NCBI RefSeq assembly: GCF_003314435.2
Contig: NZ_QNVY02000004.1
Span: forward strand, 1-64,000
Direction of reading: 5' to 3'
Source of the DNA: Flavobacterium petrolei
GTDB taxonomy: Bacteria; Bacteroidota; Bacteroidia; Flavobacteriales; Flavobacteriaceae
DNA: 64,000 nt
Part shown: in pieces, positions 18,236 through 26,559 of the stretch
Layout: each line of letters starts with the position of its first letter
Position numbering within the stretch: the stretch's first letter is position 1
Translations under genes and position numbers: made by a program
The notes under the pieces: generated by a model
Seen by the model: the letters and a program-made list of their open reading frames with translations, nothing else
Told to the model about the DNA's origin: nothing
The model's database searches: none

Positions 18236-19963
18236 TTAAGACTGCAAGCGTACTTTCTGTTTTCTGAAAATGGTCCACTGTAATAATAAAGAAATCACAA
18301 TAGTCAGCATCGCTCCAATGAAATTTAGCCATAAGTAGCCTAGTTTTTCTTCTCCACTTGGATAAATGTGAATGGCGTAATAGTAAATGATAAAAATAGT
18401 AAGCTGACTGATAACGGCGCTGTAAAATATAGCTTTGGATTGGACTTTTTGGATGTAAAAACCAACTAAAAATATTCCTAATACAGTTCCGTAAAAGATA
18501 GATCCAATGATATTTACCAACTGAATTAAATTTTCGAACAACGTTCCGATGCAGGCAAAAAGGATTGCAATAATTCCCCATAATAAGGTAAAAAATTTAG
18601 TAGCATACAGGTAATGGCGTTCTGATTTTTCTTCTTTCAGATTACGTTTGTAAATATCGATTGCTGTTGTAGATGCCAATGCATTCAGTCCTGAAGCGGT
18701 CGATGACATAGCTGCTGAAATAATAACGGCTAACAATAATCCAATAAGTCCTCGAGGTAAATAATTCAGTATAAAGTGAAAAAACACATAATCTTTGTCA
18801 TTAGTTTCACTGTTGCTGTCGGCTTTTAGAATTATTTCTTTGGCTCGATCTCTTAAATCTTTTTCTTTATTAGACAAAGCCACTAATTCTTTTCGAAGGA
18901 TTGGATTGTCATAATCCTGATTCAGCTGATCGATGTACAACAAATTAATTACTTTTTTATCTTCGGATAAACCGTCTAATTTTTGCTCCAAAGCATTGTA
19001 TTCGCCTTTGTATGCTGATTTTTCAATCATGGCTTTGTTGTTTGGATTAAAATTTAACGGAACAGGATTGAATTGAAAAAAAACAAAAACCATAACTCCG
19101 GTCAATAAAATGAAGAACTGCATCGGTACTTTTAAAAGTCCGTTCATAATTAGACCCATTTGACTTTCCCGAACTGATTTTCCTGATAAGTAACGTCCAA
19201 CCTGCGATTGATCAGTTCCAAAATAAGCCAATGCAAGGAAAAAACCACCTGTGATTCCGCTCCAAAATGTATATTTTTCTTCTGGGTCAAAAGAAAAATT
19301 GACAATATTCATTTTATCATTTGCACCAGCAATATGCAACGCACTGGTAAATGTCATATCATTTGGTAGATAATGTAATATTAGAAAAAAGGTGATAAAC
19401 ATTCCCGACATAATCACAAACATTTGCTGTTTTTGTGTTACGTTCACCGCTTTTGTTCCTCCGGAAAAAGTGTAAATGATGACTAAAACACCAATAATGA
19501 TATTCATGTAGGTAAGATTCCAGCCCAATATAGCCGATAAAATAATCGCCGGAGCGTATATAGTCAATCCAGTTCCAAGACCTCTCTGGAACAAGAAAAG
19601 AATGGCTGCAAGGGAACGCGTTTTTAAATCAAACCTTTTTTCGAGATACTCATAAGCGGTATACACCTTGTATTTGTGGTATAAAGGGATAAAGGTGACG
19701 CAAATTACAACCATAGCAATTGGCAGTCCAAAATAGAACTGCACAAAACCCATTCCGTCGTGATATGCCTGTCCTGGAGTAGAAAGAAATGTAATGGCAC
19801 TGGCTTGCGTTGCCATCACGGAAAGTCCCACAACATGCCAGGGAGTTTCATTGCTTCCTAGAATAAAGTCTTCTACATTTTTACTTCCTTTGGTTTTCCA
19901 TGCACCATATATTACAATGAAAAGCAAGGTAAAAATGAGTATAATCCAGTCAAATAGTTGCAT
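18236..19963 (-). CDS. Sodium:solute symporter (SSS family)
   Basis: 575 residues with about 13 hydrophobic helices. The start MQLFDWIILIFTLLF and SNETPWHVVGLSVMATQAS, and later GRYLSGKS, are SSS family features. A hydrophilic, charged insertion of about 90 residues (near 335-415) sits between two helices. Members use the sodium gradient to import sugars, sialic acid, amino acids or similar solutes. It is the last gene of a minus-strand operon, starting 3 bases after a 35-residue membrane peptide gene and downstream of a PIG-L deacetylase. That pairing suggests uptake of an acetylated sugar or glycoconjugate product, which is inference. Confidence 0.92.
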   Translation of the reverse strand: MQLFDWIILIFTLLFIVIYGAWKTKGSKNVEDFILGSNETPWHVVGLSVMATQASAITFLSTPGQAYHDGMGFVQFYFGLPIAMVVICVTFIPLYHKYKVYTAYEYLEKRFDLKTRSLAAILFLFQRGLGTGLTIYAPAIILSAILGWNLTYMNIIIGVLVIIYTFSGGTKAVNVTQKQQMFVIMSGMFITFFLILHYLPNDMTFTSALHIAGANDKMNIVNFSFDPEEKYTFWSGITGGFFLALAYFGTDQSQVGRYLSGKSVRESQMGLIMNGLLKVPMQFFILLTGVMVFVFFQFNPVPLNFNPNNKAMIEKSAYKGEYNALEQKLDGLSEDKKVINLLYIDQLNQDYDNPILRKELVALSNKEKDLRDRAKEIILKADSNSETNDKDYVFFHFILNYLPRGLIGLLLAVIISAAMSSTASGLNALASTTAIDIYKRNLKEEKSERHYLYATKFFTLLWGIIAILFACIGTLFENLIQLVNIIGSIFYGTVLGIFLVGFYIQKVQSKAIFYSAVISQLTIFIIYYYAIHIYPSGEEKLGYLWLNFIGAMLTIVISLLLQWTIFRKQKVRLQS

Positions 19964-19966
19964 AAT

Positions 19967-20074
19967 TTAAGCGTATAATTTCATGATGAGGCAAAATATC
20001 AAGATGTAAATAGCGTTGGCTACAAGCACCCAAGTATAGTTTTTCTTCCAGGTTTTTATTTTTTTTGTTTCCAT
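19967..20074 (-). CDS. 35-residue single-span membrane peptide between PIG-L and symporter genes
   Basis: Read on the minus strand: ATG at 20074, TAA at 19969-19967. The peptide begins METKKIKTWKKNYTWVLVAN, a strongly basic amphipathic start, followed by one hydrophobic segment (AIYILIFCLIM) and a short tail ending KLYA. It lies 11 bases after the deacetylase stop and 3 bases before the symporter start, so it is translated in the same operon. The positive-inside pattern predicts a cytoplasmic N-terminus. It may be a small accessory subunit of the symporter, as known for some other transporters. Too short for routine gene callers. Function unknown. Confidence 0.65.
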   Translation of the reverse strand: METKKIKTWKKNYTWVLVANAIYILIFCLIMKLYA

Positions 20075-20085
20075 TGCAGACTGGT

Positions 20086-22617
20086 TTAGTTTTTTATTTT
20101 TTGGGGAGGAATAGTTTCGGATGATTTCAATGAGATAATATTTGAAATTAATTTATAAGCACCAGTAACACCCTCAGGTAATTCTCTAAAGAAGCTTAAT
20201 CCCGTATAAATATAATGCCCTTTTCCGTAAGGAGCAATCAGCAAAGCGCCATTTTTAGGTGTTTCTCCTTTATCATTTGAAGATAGAATAGGAGTGAAGG
20301 CTTTGTCGTACTCACTTGGATAATACAAACCTTGCTCTTGTTTCCAACCTTGAAAATCTTTAGCAGTGATTTTGTTTGGGAAATTCAAAACGGGATGGTT
20401 TGGTGCTAAAAATCGGACTTCAGCATCTTCTTCTGTTACGCGGTCGCGGGATAGTTTCAATGGATAAGGCGCAATATTTTCGGTTATAAGATCACCGGCA
20501 GTATTATATTGAACGAGCATTGTTTTTCCGCTTTTTACAAAATCAAAAAGTATATTTTGCTTATTTGCCAATGCTGTAACGGTATTGTAAGCACGAACGC
20601 CAGTCATTACAACATCAAAATTTTCTAATTTCTCGGGTGTTATTTCTTCGGGTTTCAGCAGTGTAACGGTGTAGCCTAATTGAGTCAGGCTGCTAGGAAC
20701 TTCATCGCCGGCACCCATGATGTACCCAATCCTTTCACCATTAGTTTTTAAATCTGTTTTGATGCATTTGGCTTCAGCTGATTTTAAAACTTGCTGTTTC
20801 GTTATGTGATCATAGTTAATGATGATTTGTTCTTTGTCAAATCGTTTATTGTCAATTATCGCCACACTTTTGGCAACCGCTTCTTCGGATTTATTTGGCG
20901 CAGTTACTTCAAAATAAACTATTTGTTCTGTTCCCTTTTTAAGTATAGTGAAAGGAATAGATTTAGGTGAAACATTCCAACTTTCAGGCAGTTCAAGTTG
21001 TAGATTTCCTTTTACGGCATCTTTACCCGCTTTGATTTTTACGCCTACATATTTTATTTTTGTATCTTTAAAAAGCAATACTTTGTCTACAATTGAAGTG
21101 GTAACTTCGGGAACAATATCCAGATAATTATACACTTCGCCTTTTACATCGTCATTGTATTTATAAACTATAGTTCGCTCAAATGGGATTTCGATTCCGT
21201 TAATTTGAATATTAAAGACCACTTTTGCTTCCCGAATAATATCCGGAATTCCTATGTTTTGTTGTTGGTTTACGGCATACATCCCAACGGTTCCATTTTC
21301 TCTTAACCAGTAAGGCTGTGTGTAGTTGATTGATTCCGGTAATTTTAAATCTAAGTTGATATTATTAAGAATATTGTTTTTTAAATCCCTATTTTGAGGT
21401 GTTGTAATTTCATTTGGTAAAGTGGTAACACTCATTAATTGGATGGGTGCGGAGCTTCTATTAATGGCTTCGAGTTTCAATTTAATAGTGCTTCCGGGAG
21501 TCGCTTCCTGATTTTGGGCTACGGCTTCAAGATACAAACCGGAACAAGCCGCTATAATTTCTTTTATGGCTGCGGATTTCAGTGGTGCCCAATGATTTTC
21601 GTCCAAAGCTTTCATCATAGTGTAGGCTTTCGCCAAATTTGGAATACTTGCCGAAGGATTATTATGGTTGAATTCAGCTGCAATAGCAGTCAATAAATCT
21701 CCAATTGCTTTTCCTCCTTTTACACGGTTCCAAGAAGTATCAATTCCTTCAAAAAGTGATTTTTTATCTTTTAAAGCGTCGCCATTTATAAATTCTAAAT
21801 ATTCTGTTTCTTCACCACGCGCACCAGTGCTTCCAAAACCTTGTGATTGATGGCGGCTGCGACTCAATGCGGCTATTTCCTGATTTGATTTTCCTAATCC
21901 GGCATAATAAACACCAGTTTCTAGTGCAATTAGATTTTTTTTGTCGGCAGCATTAAATTTTTCAATAGTTCCATAAAACCACCAAGACGTATTAAAAAAC
22001 TGGCGTTTAGTTTGCCAAGGTTTTACAAATTGCAACTGTTCTGGAAAAATAGTTGGATTATTGGCTAGTTCAAAACTTTCTACACTCAACATTGCCGATG
22101 AAGTGTGATGACCGTGAGTAGTTCCGGGAGAGCGATGATCAAATCGATTGACAATGACATCGGGTTGGAATTTTCGGATGGCCCAAATAACATCTGCCAA
22201 TACTTTTTCTTTATCCCAAATTTCTAAAGTTTCTGTTGGATTTTTGGAAAAACCAAAATCATTGGCACGGGAAAACAATTGTTCTCCTCCATCAATTTTT
22301 CGAGCTTCAATAAGTTCTTGGGTTCGTATCACTCCTAATAATTCGCGTAATTGTGTACCAATTAGGTTTTGGCCACCATCACCACGTGTCAAAGACAAAT
22401 AGCCTGTTCTTGCTTTTTGTTCATTCGACAAATAAGAAATTAATCGGGTATTTTCATCATCTGGATGCGCTGCTATATACAATACAGAACCTAGAAAATT
22501 AAGCTTTTGAATTTGATTGTAAATTTCAACAGAATTTGGTTTTTGAGGTTGTTGCGCATTTGTTATTTGGCAACATAAAAGAAACATTAAAATAGCGGAC
22601 ACGTATTTTTTTTGCAT
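20086..22617 (-). CDS. PIG-L family deacetylase, large secreted form
   Basis: 843 residues from the ATG at 22617, which starts a clean signal peptide (MQKKYVSAILMFLLCC...NAQ). An upstream TTG at 22647 is rejected because it lies inside a promoter -7 element. The zinc motif AHPDDE is at residues 50-55, and a later GTTHGHH supplies the third ligand region typical of PIG-L/LmbE enzymes, which remove N-acetyl groups from sugars such as GlcNAc conjugates. The catalytic domain covers roughly the first 300 residues; beta-rich domains follow and the C-terminal part resembles a class I glutamine-amidotransferase-like fold (MGAGDEVPSSLTQLGYTVT). First gene of an operon with a small membrane peptide and a sodium symporter. 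Confidence 0.9.
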   Translation of the reverse strand: MQKKYVSAILMFLLCCQITNAQQPQKPNSVEIYNQIQKLNFLGSVLYIAAHPDDENTRLISYLSNEQKARTGYLSLTRGDGGQNLIGTQLRELLGVIRTQELIEARKIDGGEQLFSRANDFGFSKNPTETLEIWDKEKVLADVIWAIRKFQPDVIVNRFDHRSPGTTHGHHTSSAMLSVESFELANNPTIFPEQLQFVKPWQTKRQFFNTSWWFYGTIEKFNAADKKNLIALETGVYYAGLGKSNQEIAALSRSRHQSQGFGSTGARGEETEYLEFINGDALKDKKSLFEGIDTSWNRVKGGKAIGDLLTAIAAEFNHNNPSASIPNLAKAYTMMKALDENHWAPLKSAAIKEIIAACSGLYLEAVAQNQEATPGSTIKLKLEAINRSSAPIQLMSVTTLPNEITTPQNRDLKNNILNNINLDLKLPESINYTQPYWLRENGTVGMYAVNQQQNIGIPDIIREAKVVFNIQINGIEIPFERTIVYKYNDDVKGEVYNYLDIVPEVTTSIVDKVLLFKDTKIKYVGVKIKAGKDAVKGNLQLELPESWNVSPKSIPFTILKKGTEQIVYFEVTAPNKSEEAVAKSVAIIDNKRFDKEQIIINYDHITKQQVLKSAEAKCIKTDLKTNGERIGYIMGAGDEVPSSLTQLGYTVTLLKPEEITPEKLENFDVVMTGVRAYNTVTALANKQNILFDFVKSGKTMLVQYNTAGDLITENIAPYPLKLSRDRVTEEDAEVRFLAPNHPVLNFPNKITAKDFQGWKQEQGLYYPSEYDKAFTPILSSNDKGETPKNGALLIAPYGKGHYIYTGLSFFRELPEGVTGAYKLISNIISLKSSETIPPQKIKN

Positions 22618-22644
22618 TTTTTTAAATTTAATTTGCAATAGCTT

Positions 22645-22652
22645 CAAAAGTA
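22645..22652 (-). promoter_or_regulatory. -7 element upstream of PIG-L operon
   Basis: The minus strand reads TACTTTTG (exact TAnnTTTG), 27 bases before the ATG at 22617. A transcript would start near 22638, which rules out the TTG at 22647 as the start codon. The -33 TTG is not clear. Confidence 0.5.
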
Positions 22653-22699
22653 GGAATTAAATAATTTCTTCTGAAATATTTTGGGTTTTCTTTAATAAA

Positions 22700-22740
22700 A
22701 AAGAGAGAGAACACCAATCTTGGTATCCTCTCTCTCTTTT
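22700..22740 (-). terminator. Terminator after the 180-residue secreted protein
   Basis: Two GAGAGAGA/TCTCTCTC arms with an imperfect inner stem and loop, flanked by A/T runs. It lies 14 bases after the stop of the 22755 gene on the minus strand and could also serve as a boundary for the PIG-L operon. Confidence 0.7.
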
Positions 22741-22754
22741 AAACAAATATGTGA

Positions 22755-23297
22755 TTAATCTCTATCATGTCCATTTCCATGCCCATTTCCTCTTCCGTTT
22801 CCATGTCCGTTTCCATTATTTCGGTTATCATGTTTTTTATATTCTCTGTGGTTATCATTATCATATCTTCTATGATTGTCATTTCCTCTTTGCTTTACAT
22901 ATACTCTACGGTTATTGTTATAACCTATATTTCTTTGTTCTCTTCCATGATATCCTCTATAATATTTGACTTTGTGATTTCTAAAATTATTGTAAGGTCT
23001 TGATCCACGATAATCATTAAGTACTACTTTGTATCCGCCATACAAATCGTAATTTCTATATTGGTTAGGTAAATTTCTGGAACGAATCCATCGTCCACCA
23101 CCGAAATATATAAATTGGGTAGCTCTCACATCATAATATGCTTCAACATCGGGTAAATAGTAATATTGTGCTTCAGCATATCCTACAGGTCCCCAAGATG
23201 GCGGGCTACCAATGTTTACATTAACTGAAACTTGTGCGTGTATGGTACTAGATGCAAAAAGTATAATTCCTACGGCGATTAATTTAAGTGTTCTCAT
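22755..23297 (-). CDS. Small secreted protein, paralogue A, His/Asn/Gly-rich tail
   Basis: 180 residues. A signal peptide ends near STIHAQ. The mature region starts VSVNVNIGSPPSWGP, rich in Tyr, Trp and Gly, with YYYLPDVEAYYD and FIYFGGGRWIRSRNLP. The last 45 residues are low complexity: NHREYKKHDNRNNG then GNGHGNGRGN repeats. The 163-residue gene at 23477 is a clear paralogue (core near 70% identical by eye), so this is a tandem duplication. The family occurs in Flavobacteriia as a hypothetical protein; no function is known to me. Probably periplasmic or surface-associated. A sigma-54-like promoter lies at 23356-23372. Confidence 0.82.
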   Translation of the reverse strand: MRTLKLIAVGIILFASSTIHAQVSVNVNIGSPPSWGPVGYAEAQYYYLPDVEAYYDVRATQFIYFGGGRWIRSRNLPNQYRNYDLYGGYKVVLNDYRGSRPYNNFRNHKVKYYRGYHGREQRNIGYNNNRRVYVKQRGNDNHRRYDNDNHREYKKHDNRNNGNGHGNGRGNGHGNGHDRD

Positions 23298-23355
23298 GTT
23301 CTTTAATTTTAAATATTTTGTATAATTCTTTTATTGATATATCTTTTTACCTATT

Positions 23356-23372
23356 TTCAACAACTGTGCCAA
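23356..23372 (-). promoter_or_regulatory. Sigma-54-like (-24/-12) promoter for paralogue A
   Basis: The minus strand reads TTGGCACAGTTGTTGAA: TGGCAC, five bases, TTGA, against the RpoN consensus TGGCAC-N5-TTGC. It is about 60 bases before the ATG at 23297. The equivalent element sits upstream of paralogue B although the rest of the leaders has diverged. Confidence 0.55.
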
Positions 23373-23423
23373 CGTAAAATAATTAACATCCTTTTAAGAT
23401 TTAATTAAGAGTGTGTTTTTTGT

Positions 23424-23453
23424 CAAAAAAAAAGAACCTCGATTGGAGGTTCT
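23424..23453 (-). terminator. Terminator after paralogue B
   Basis: AGAACCTC (23433-23440) pairs with GAGGTTCT (23446-23453); on the minus strand a run of nine Ts follows. It lies 24 bases after the stop at 23477. Confidence 0.88.
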
Positions 23454-23476
23454 GATTTTTAGGTTTTTATGAAGGA

Positions 23477-23968
23477 TTAATGCTTGTCTTTTCCATTTCC
23501 TTTTCCATGTCCGTTATTTCCATTTTTTTGATGTCCATTACCGTTATTTCCTCGTTTATAAGAATCTTTATGAATTACCACTTTTCGTACTCCAATTGTT
23601 TTTTGTGGTTTTCCTTTATACCCTTTATAATATTTAACTTTATGATTTTTAAAGTAAGTATAAGGTCTTGAACCATGATAATCATTTAAGACCACTTTGT
23701 ATCCATTATACAAATCGTAGCTTCTATATTGTGTTGGCAAATTTCTGGAACGAACCCACTGGCCTCCTCCTAAATAAATAAATTGACTCTGTCTTACATC
23801 ATAATATGCTTGCACATCAGGTAAATAATAATATTCGGCAGCTGAGTATCCTGCAGGGCCCCAAGCTGGTGGACTACCAATATTTACATTTACTGAAACT
23901 TGTGCTTGCATTGCTGTACTGGATAATAAAAGTACTATTCCGGCGGCGATTAATTTTAATGTCTTCAT
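23477..23968 (-). CDS. Small secreted protein, paralogue B, Gly/Asn/Lys-rich tail
   Basis: 163 residues. A signal peptide ends near AMQAQ; the mature region has VSVNVNIGSPPAWGP, EYYYLPDVQAYYD and FIYLGGGQWVRSRNLP, matching paralogue A closely. The tail is basic low complexity (NGHQKNGNNGHGKGNGKD). It has its own promoter-like element (24036-24052) and terminator, so the two copies are separate transcription units. Function unknown. The tails differ in length and composition while the core is conserved, consistent with a structured domain plus a disordered, possibly surface-binding tail. Confidence 0.82.
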   Translation of the reverse strand: MKTLKLIAAGIVLLLSSTAMQAQVSVNVNIGSPPAWGPAGYSAAEYYYLPDVQAYYDVRQSQFIYLGGGQWVRSRNLPTQYRSYDLYNGYKVVLNDYHGSRPYTYFKNHKVKYYKGYKGKPQKTIGVRKVVIHKDSYKRGNNGNGHQKNGNNGHGKGNGKDKH

Positions 23969-24035
23969 ATTTTCAAAATTTTAATTAATATTCTATTTAA
24001 AGGTACTTGACTAAGTCGCTATTCTCTTAACAAAA

Positions 24036-24052
24036 GCCAAGAACTATGCCAA
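24036..24052 (-). promoter_or_regulatory. Sigma-54-like (-24/-12) promoter for paralogue B
   Basis: The minus strand reads TTGGCATAGTTCTTGGC: TGGCAT, five bases, TTGG, close to the RpoN consensus, about 70 bases before the ATG at 23968. Confidence 0.5.
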
Positions 24053-24071
24053 GCTTGAAATATGCCTTGCA

Positions 24072-24107
24072 TAAAAAAAGGAAACGATTGACCGTTTCCT
24101 TTTTTTA
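24072..24107 (-). terminator. Terminator after the 105-residue membrane protein
   Basis: AAAAGGAAACG and CGTTTCCTTTT form a stem with a six-base loop and A/T flanks, 19 bases past the stop codon on the minus strand. Confidence 0.88.
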
Positions 24108-24125
24108 TTTTTCTTGTTGATTCGG

Positions 24126-24443
24126 TTACAATAAAAGAATCAATAAAAGAATTACTATGATAATTGCACCAACAGATAAATAAATACCATTACCAGTTGA
24201 TTTTAATTCAGCTTTAATCGCACGTACTTCTTTACGTAGTTCTTTTTTCTCTGAAGAATTCAAAGAAGATTTATCCATCGCTTTTATTTCGTCAAGACGA
24301 TTAAGCAATACTTTAACTTCTGCAGGAACTTCTTTAGGGTTGTTTGAAACCGAAGTTGGAGTTTTTTCAGCAGCTAACATTTGAGTTGGAACAACACTTA
24401 ATGACAATACCATCATCATTAAATAAAACGTAACTTTTTTCAT
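24126..24443 (-). CDS. Small protein with signal peptide and C-terminal membrane span
   Basis: 105 residues. A signal sequence ends near MLAAEK. A hydrophilic helical middle is rich in Lys and Glu (SSEKKELRKEVRAIKAELK), with heptad-like spacing that suggests a coiled coil. The last 18 residues are purely hydrophobic (GAIIIVILLLILLL). I recognise the pattern from flavobacterial hypothetical proteins but no function. It would sit in the inner membrane with the coiled coil in the periplasm. Monocistronic, with its own terminator. Confidence 0.75.
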   Translation of the reverse strand: MKKVTFYLMMMVLSLSVVPTQMLAAEKTPTSVSNNPKEVPAEVKVLLNRLDEIKAMDKSSLNSSEKKELRKEVRAIKAELKSTGNGIYLSVGAIIIVILLLILLL

Positions 24444-24625
24444 TTCTTTTGGGTTTTAGTTATTAATTTTAACATAATAAAAGTAAACATTAATTCGTAA
24501 TAAAAGATTATATAATTATAGTATTTAATTGTATAATTTACATTAATTAAAAAAAACAATGTGTCTCTAACTATTTAAAATATAGTCTTTTATGATAAAA
24601 ATAGGATTATAGAAGTGACTATTTG

Positions 24626-26446
24626 TTATTTGTAAATAACGGTACGAGGTTTTGCCAATTCAAAATCCTGAAATCCAAAATCAGTGGTTTCAAAGGAATT
24701 TGTTTTAAAAATATGCTCACCATATCCCGGTATTGAAGGATAATAGGAAATTGAAATTTGGAACGAACTAAAAACCAAATAATCGTTGTTGATAATGAAA
24801 CCAATTCCAATTTTTGAATACACTTTACCTTCTATCAAGCCACTTTTAGCATTTCCAAGTAATGCAACTGAATAATTTAGATACGGATTCAATCGAAAAC
24901 CCCATAAATCCCAGGGTGCGTATGCTTGAGTTTGGAGTGTTAATAGTGCTTTTTCGGTACCGTATTTCGCTATTGTAAATCCATTGAGTCCATAATTCTC
25001 ATTGATTGAAAGTTGATCTCCAATAGCTTCCATTCGGTTGGAACCAATGACTAATTGTGGTTTTACAAACTGACGCAATTTCCATCTTCCAATGCTTATT
25101 AGATTGGTAAAATAATTGGCCTGAAAAGAAAATGCTGTTTGTTTTGTTGTTGCTTTTTCAAAAAAAGTTCCAATTTCAATATTAGCACTTAGAAACCCCC
25201 ATTTATAGAAGTTACCAAAAGCGGCACGACCACCCAAATAGTATCTTCCGACATTATTTTTATATTGATAACCAGTTGTTATTCCGTATATTCTTCCAAT
25301 AGGGACATCCTCAATGATTCCGTTTCTGAAAATAAAGCGGTCTCTAATAAATTTACGGGATGAAATACCAATGCCAACCAAAGCGAGTTTTTCATTGGAA
25401 TAAAAATCATCGGGATCGTATTCAAAAACGGGACTCTCTAGGTATTTAAGATGTAAAAATCTTCCTGTTGTAACAAGATTTGTTGTTCTTTCACTTTCTG
25501 TGTTACCTTTGAAAATTTTAAAAGCGCGTCCAACCCAAAAATCGTGTGTGTTGTATTTAAAATTTTGATATGCAAATACTAAATTGGAGTCGGGCAGAGT
25601 GTCTTTTCTAAATTGCTGATCGACATAAATTCCTCCAGCCCATTTTGTCAATGGAGAATAAAAAGGGCGATCAATTGCTATACTTTTACCATAATACTCC
25701 TCTAAATCAATTTGATAGCTGACTTTAGTGTTTATAAAAGTATTTTTTATATTTGGAATACTGTAAGCAACGGAATAAGCGCTTTTGCCATCACTGAATC
25801 TATTTCTTATTTTGTTTTCAAATTGATGACCTGATCCTAAAAAATTGCGGTCATTCAGTCCAAAGGATACTCGTGAACTTGATAGCGACCCCTTGGGAAC
25901 CAAACTCCAGGAATCCAAAACTCGGATAGCAATATCAACAGAATCAGGGCTATTCGGAATTAATTTGGGTGCAATATCCACGCGATTTATAAAGCGTTGT
26001 GTACGTATCAAACGTTCGGATTCTTTCACAAGCAGCGAATCAAAAGGCTTGTTTTTTTTGATAAGTAATAAATTTCTTATTGTAAGTCGATTGGTTTTAA
26101 TATGGATTTTATTTCCATTTCTTTCCGCCCAATTTTTAGGCTTTTTTAATGTGTCAATTTCAGAATAACCAAAAGGATCAAGTGTTAGAATAGTAATATT
26201 CCTTATAATTTTTCCTTCAAAACTGCCGTATTTTTTTTGAACTTCTTTTGTTATTTCTTTTTTTAAAACAGGCGTTCTAAAAACTATTTTATGCATTAAT
26301 TTGGTAAACTTATTCTTTTTAGAATAGTTTTTAATATTTAAATATAAGTTGGAGGAATCTTTTTTGGTCTCTGTTTCTTGCGCATTAGTTATCTGTGAAA
26401 CACAGATAAAAAGAAGGAATAATATCAGTTTTATTTTTTTATACAT
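24626..26446 (-). CDS. Outer-membrane protein with POTRA-like N-terminus (Omp85/BamA-like)
   Basis: 606 residues with a signal peptide (MYKKIKLILFLLFICVSQ...NAQ). Residues about 80-190 look like a POTRA segment (IRNITILTLDPFG, RFINRVDIAPKL). The rest has alternating hydrophobic/aromatic strands typical of a beta barrel, with SSSRVSFGLNDRNFLGSGH as a D15-like opening of the barrel. Members of the superfamily insert or export proteins in the outer membrane. It is not the main BamA (too short, one POTRA at most), so the client is unknown; a role in assembling a specific surface protein is possible. Single-gene unit on the minus strand. Confidence 0.65.
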   Translation of the reverse strand: MYKKIKLILFLLFICVSQITNAQETETKKDSSNLYLNIKNYSKKNKFTKLMHKIVFRTPVLKKEITKEVQKKYGSFEGKIIRNITILTLDPFGYSEIDTLKKPKNWAERNGNKIHIKTNRLTIRNLLLIKKNKPFDSLLVKESERLIRTQRFINRVDIAPKLIPNSPDSVDIAIRVLDSWSLVPKGSLSSSRVSFGLNDRNFLGSGHQFENKIRNRFSDGKSAYSVAYSIPNIKNTFINTKVSYQIDLEEYYGKSIAIDRPFYSPLTKWAGGIYVDQQFRKDTLPDSNLVFAYQNFKYNTHDFWVGRAFKIFKGNTESERTTNLVTTGRFLHLKYLESPVFEYDPDDFYSNEKLALVGIGISSRKFIRDRFIFRNGIIEDVPIGRIYGITTGYQYKNNVGRYYLGGRAAFGNFYKWGFLSANIEIGTFFEKATTKQTAFSFQANYFTNLISIGRWKLRQFVKPQLVIGSNRMEAIGDQLSINENYGLNGFTIAKYGTEKALLTLQTQAYAPWDLWGFRLNPYLNYSVALLGNAKSGLIEGKVYSKIGIGFIINNDYLVFSSFQISISYYPSIPGYGEHIFKTNSFETTDFGFQDFELAKPRTVIYK

Positions 26447-26559
26447 TGCAAAAGAATCAACTGTAAAAATAGTGAAGCAACTCAGGAGTATAGCTCTTAG
26501 ATTGCATAAAGATGTAAAAGGTTCAGAATTTGAAACTGATATTTTTTTGAATACTTAAT

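Noticed and set aside
18216..18581. 121-codon minus-strand frame overlapping the symporter gene
   Set aside because: It is another frame inside the SSS symporter coding region with no family features.
25845..26168. 107-codon plus-strand frame within the POTRA-like gene
   Set aside because: Antisense to a gene with clear signal peptide and barrel pattern; no start context or domain.
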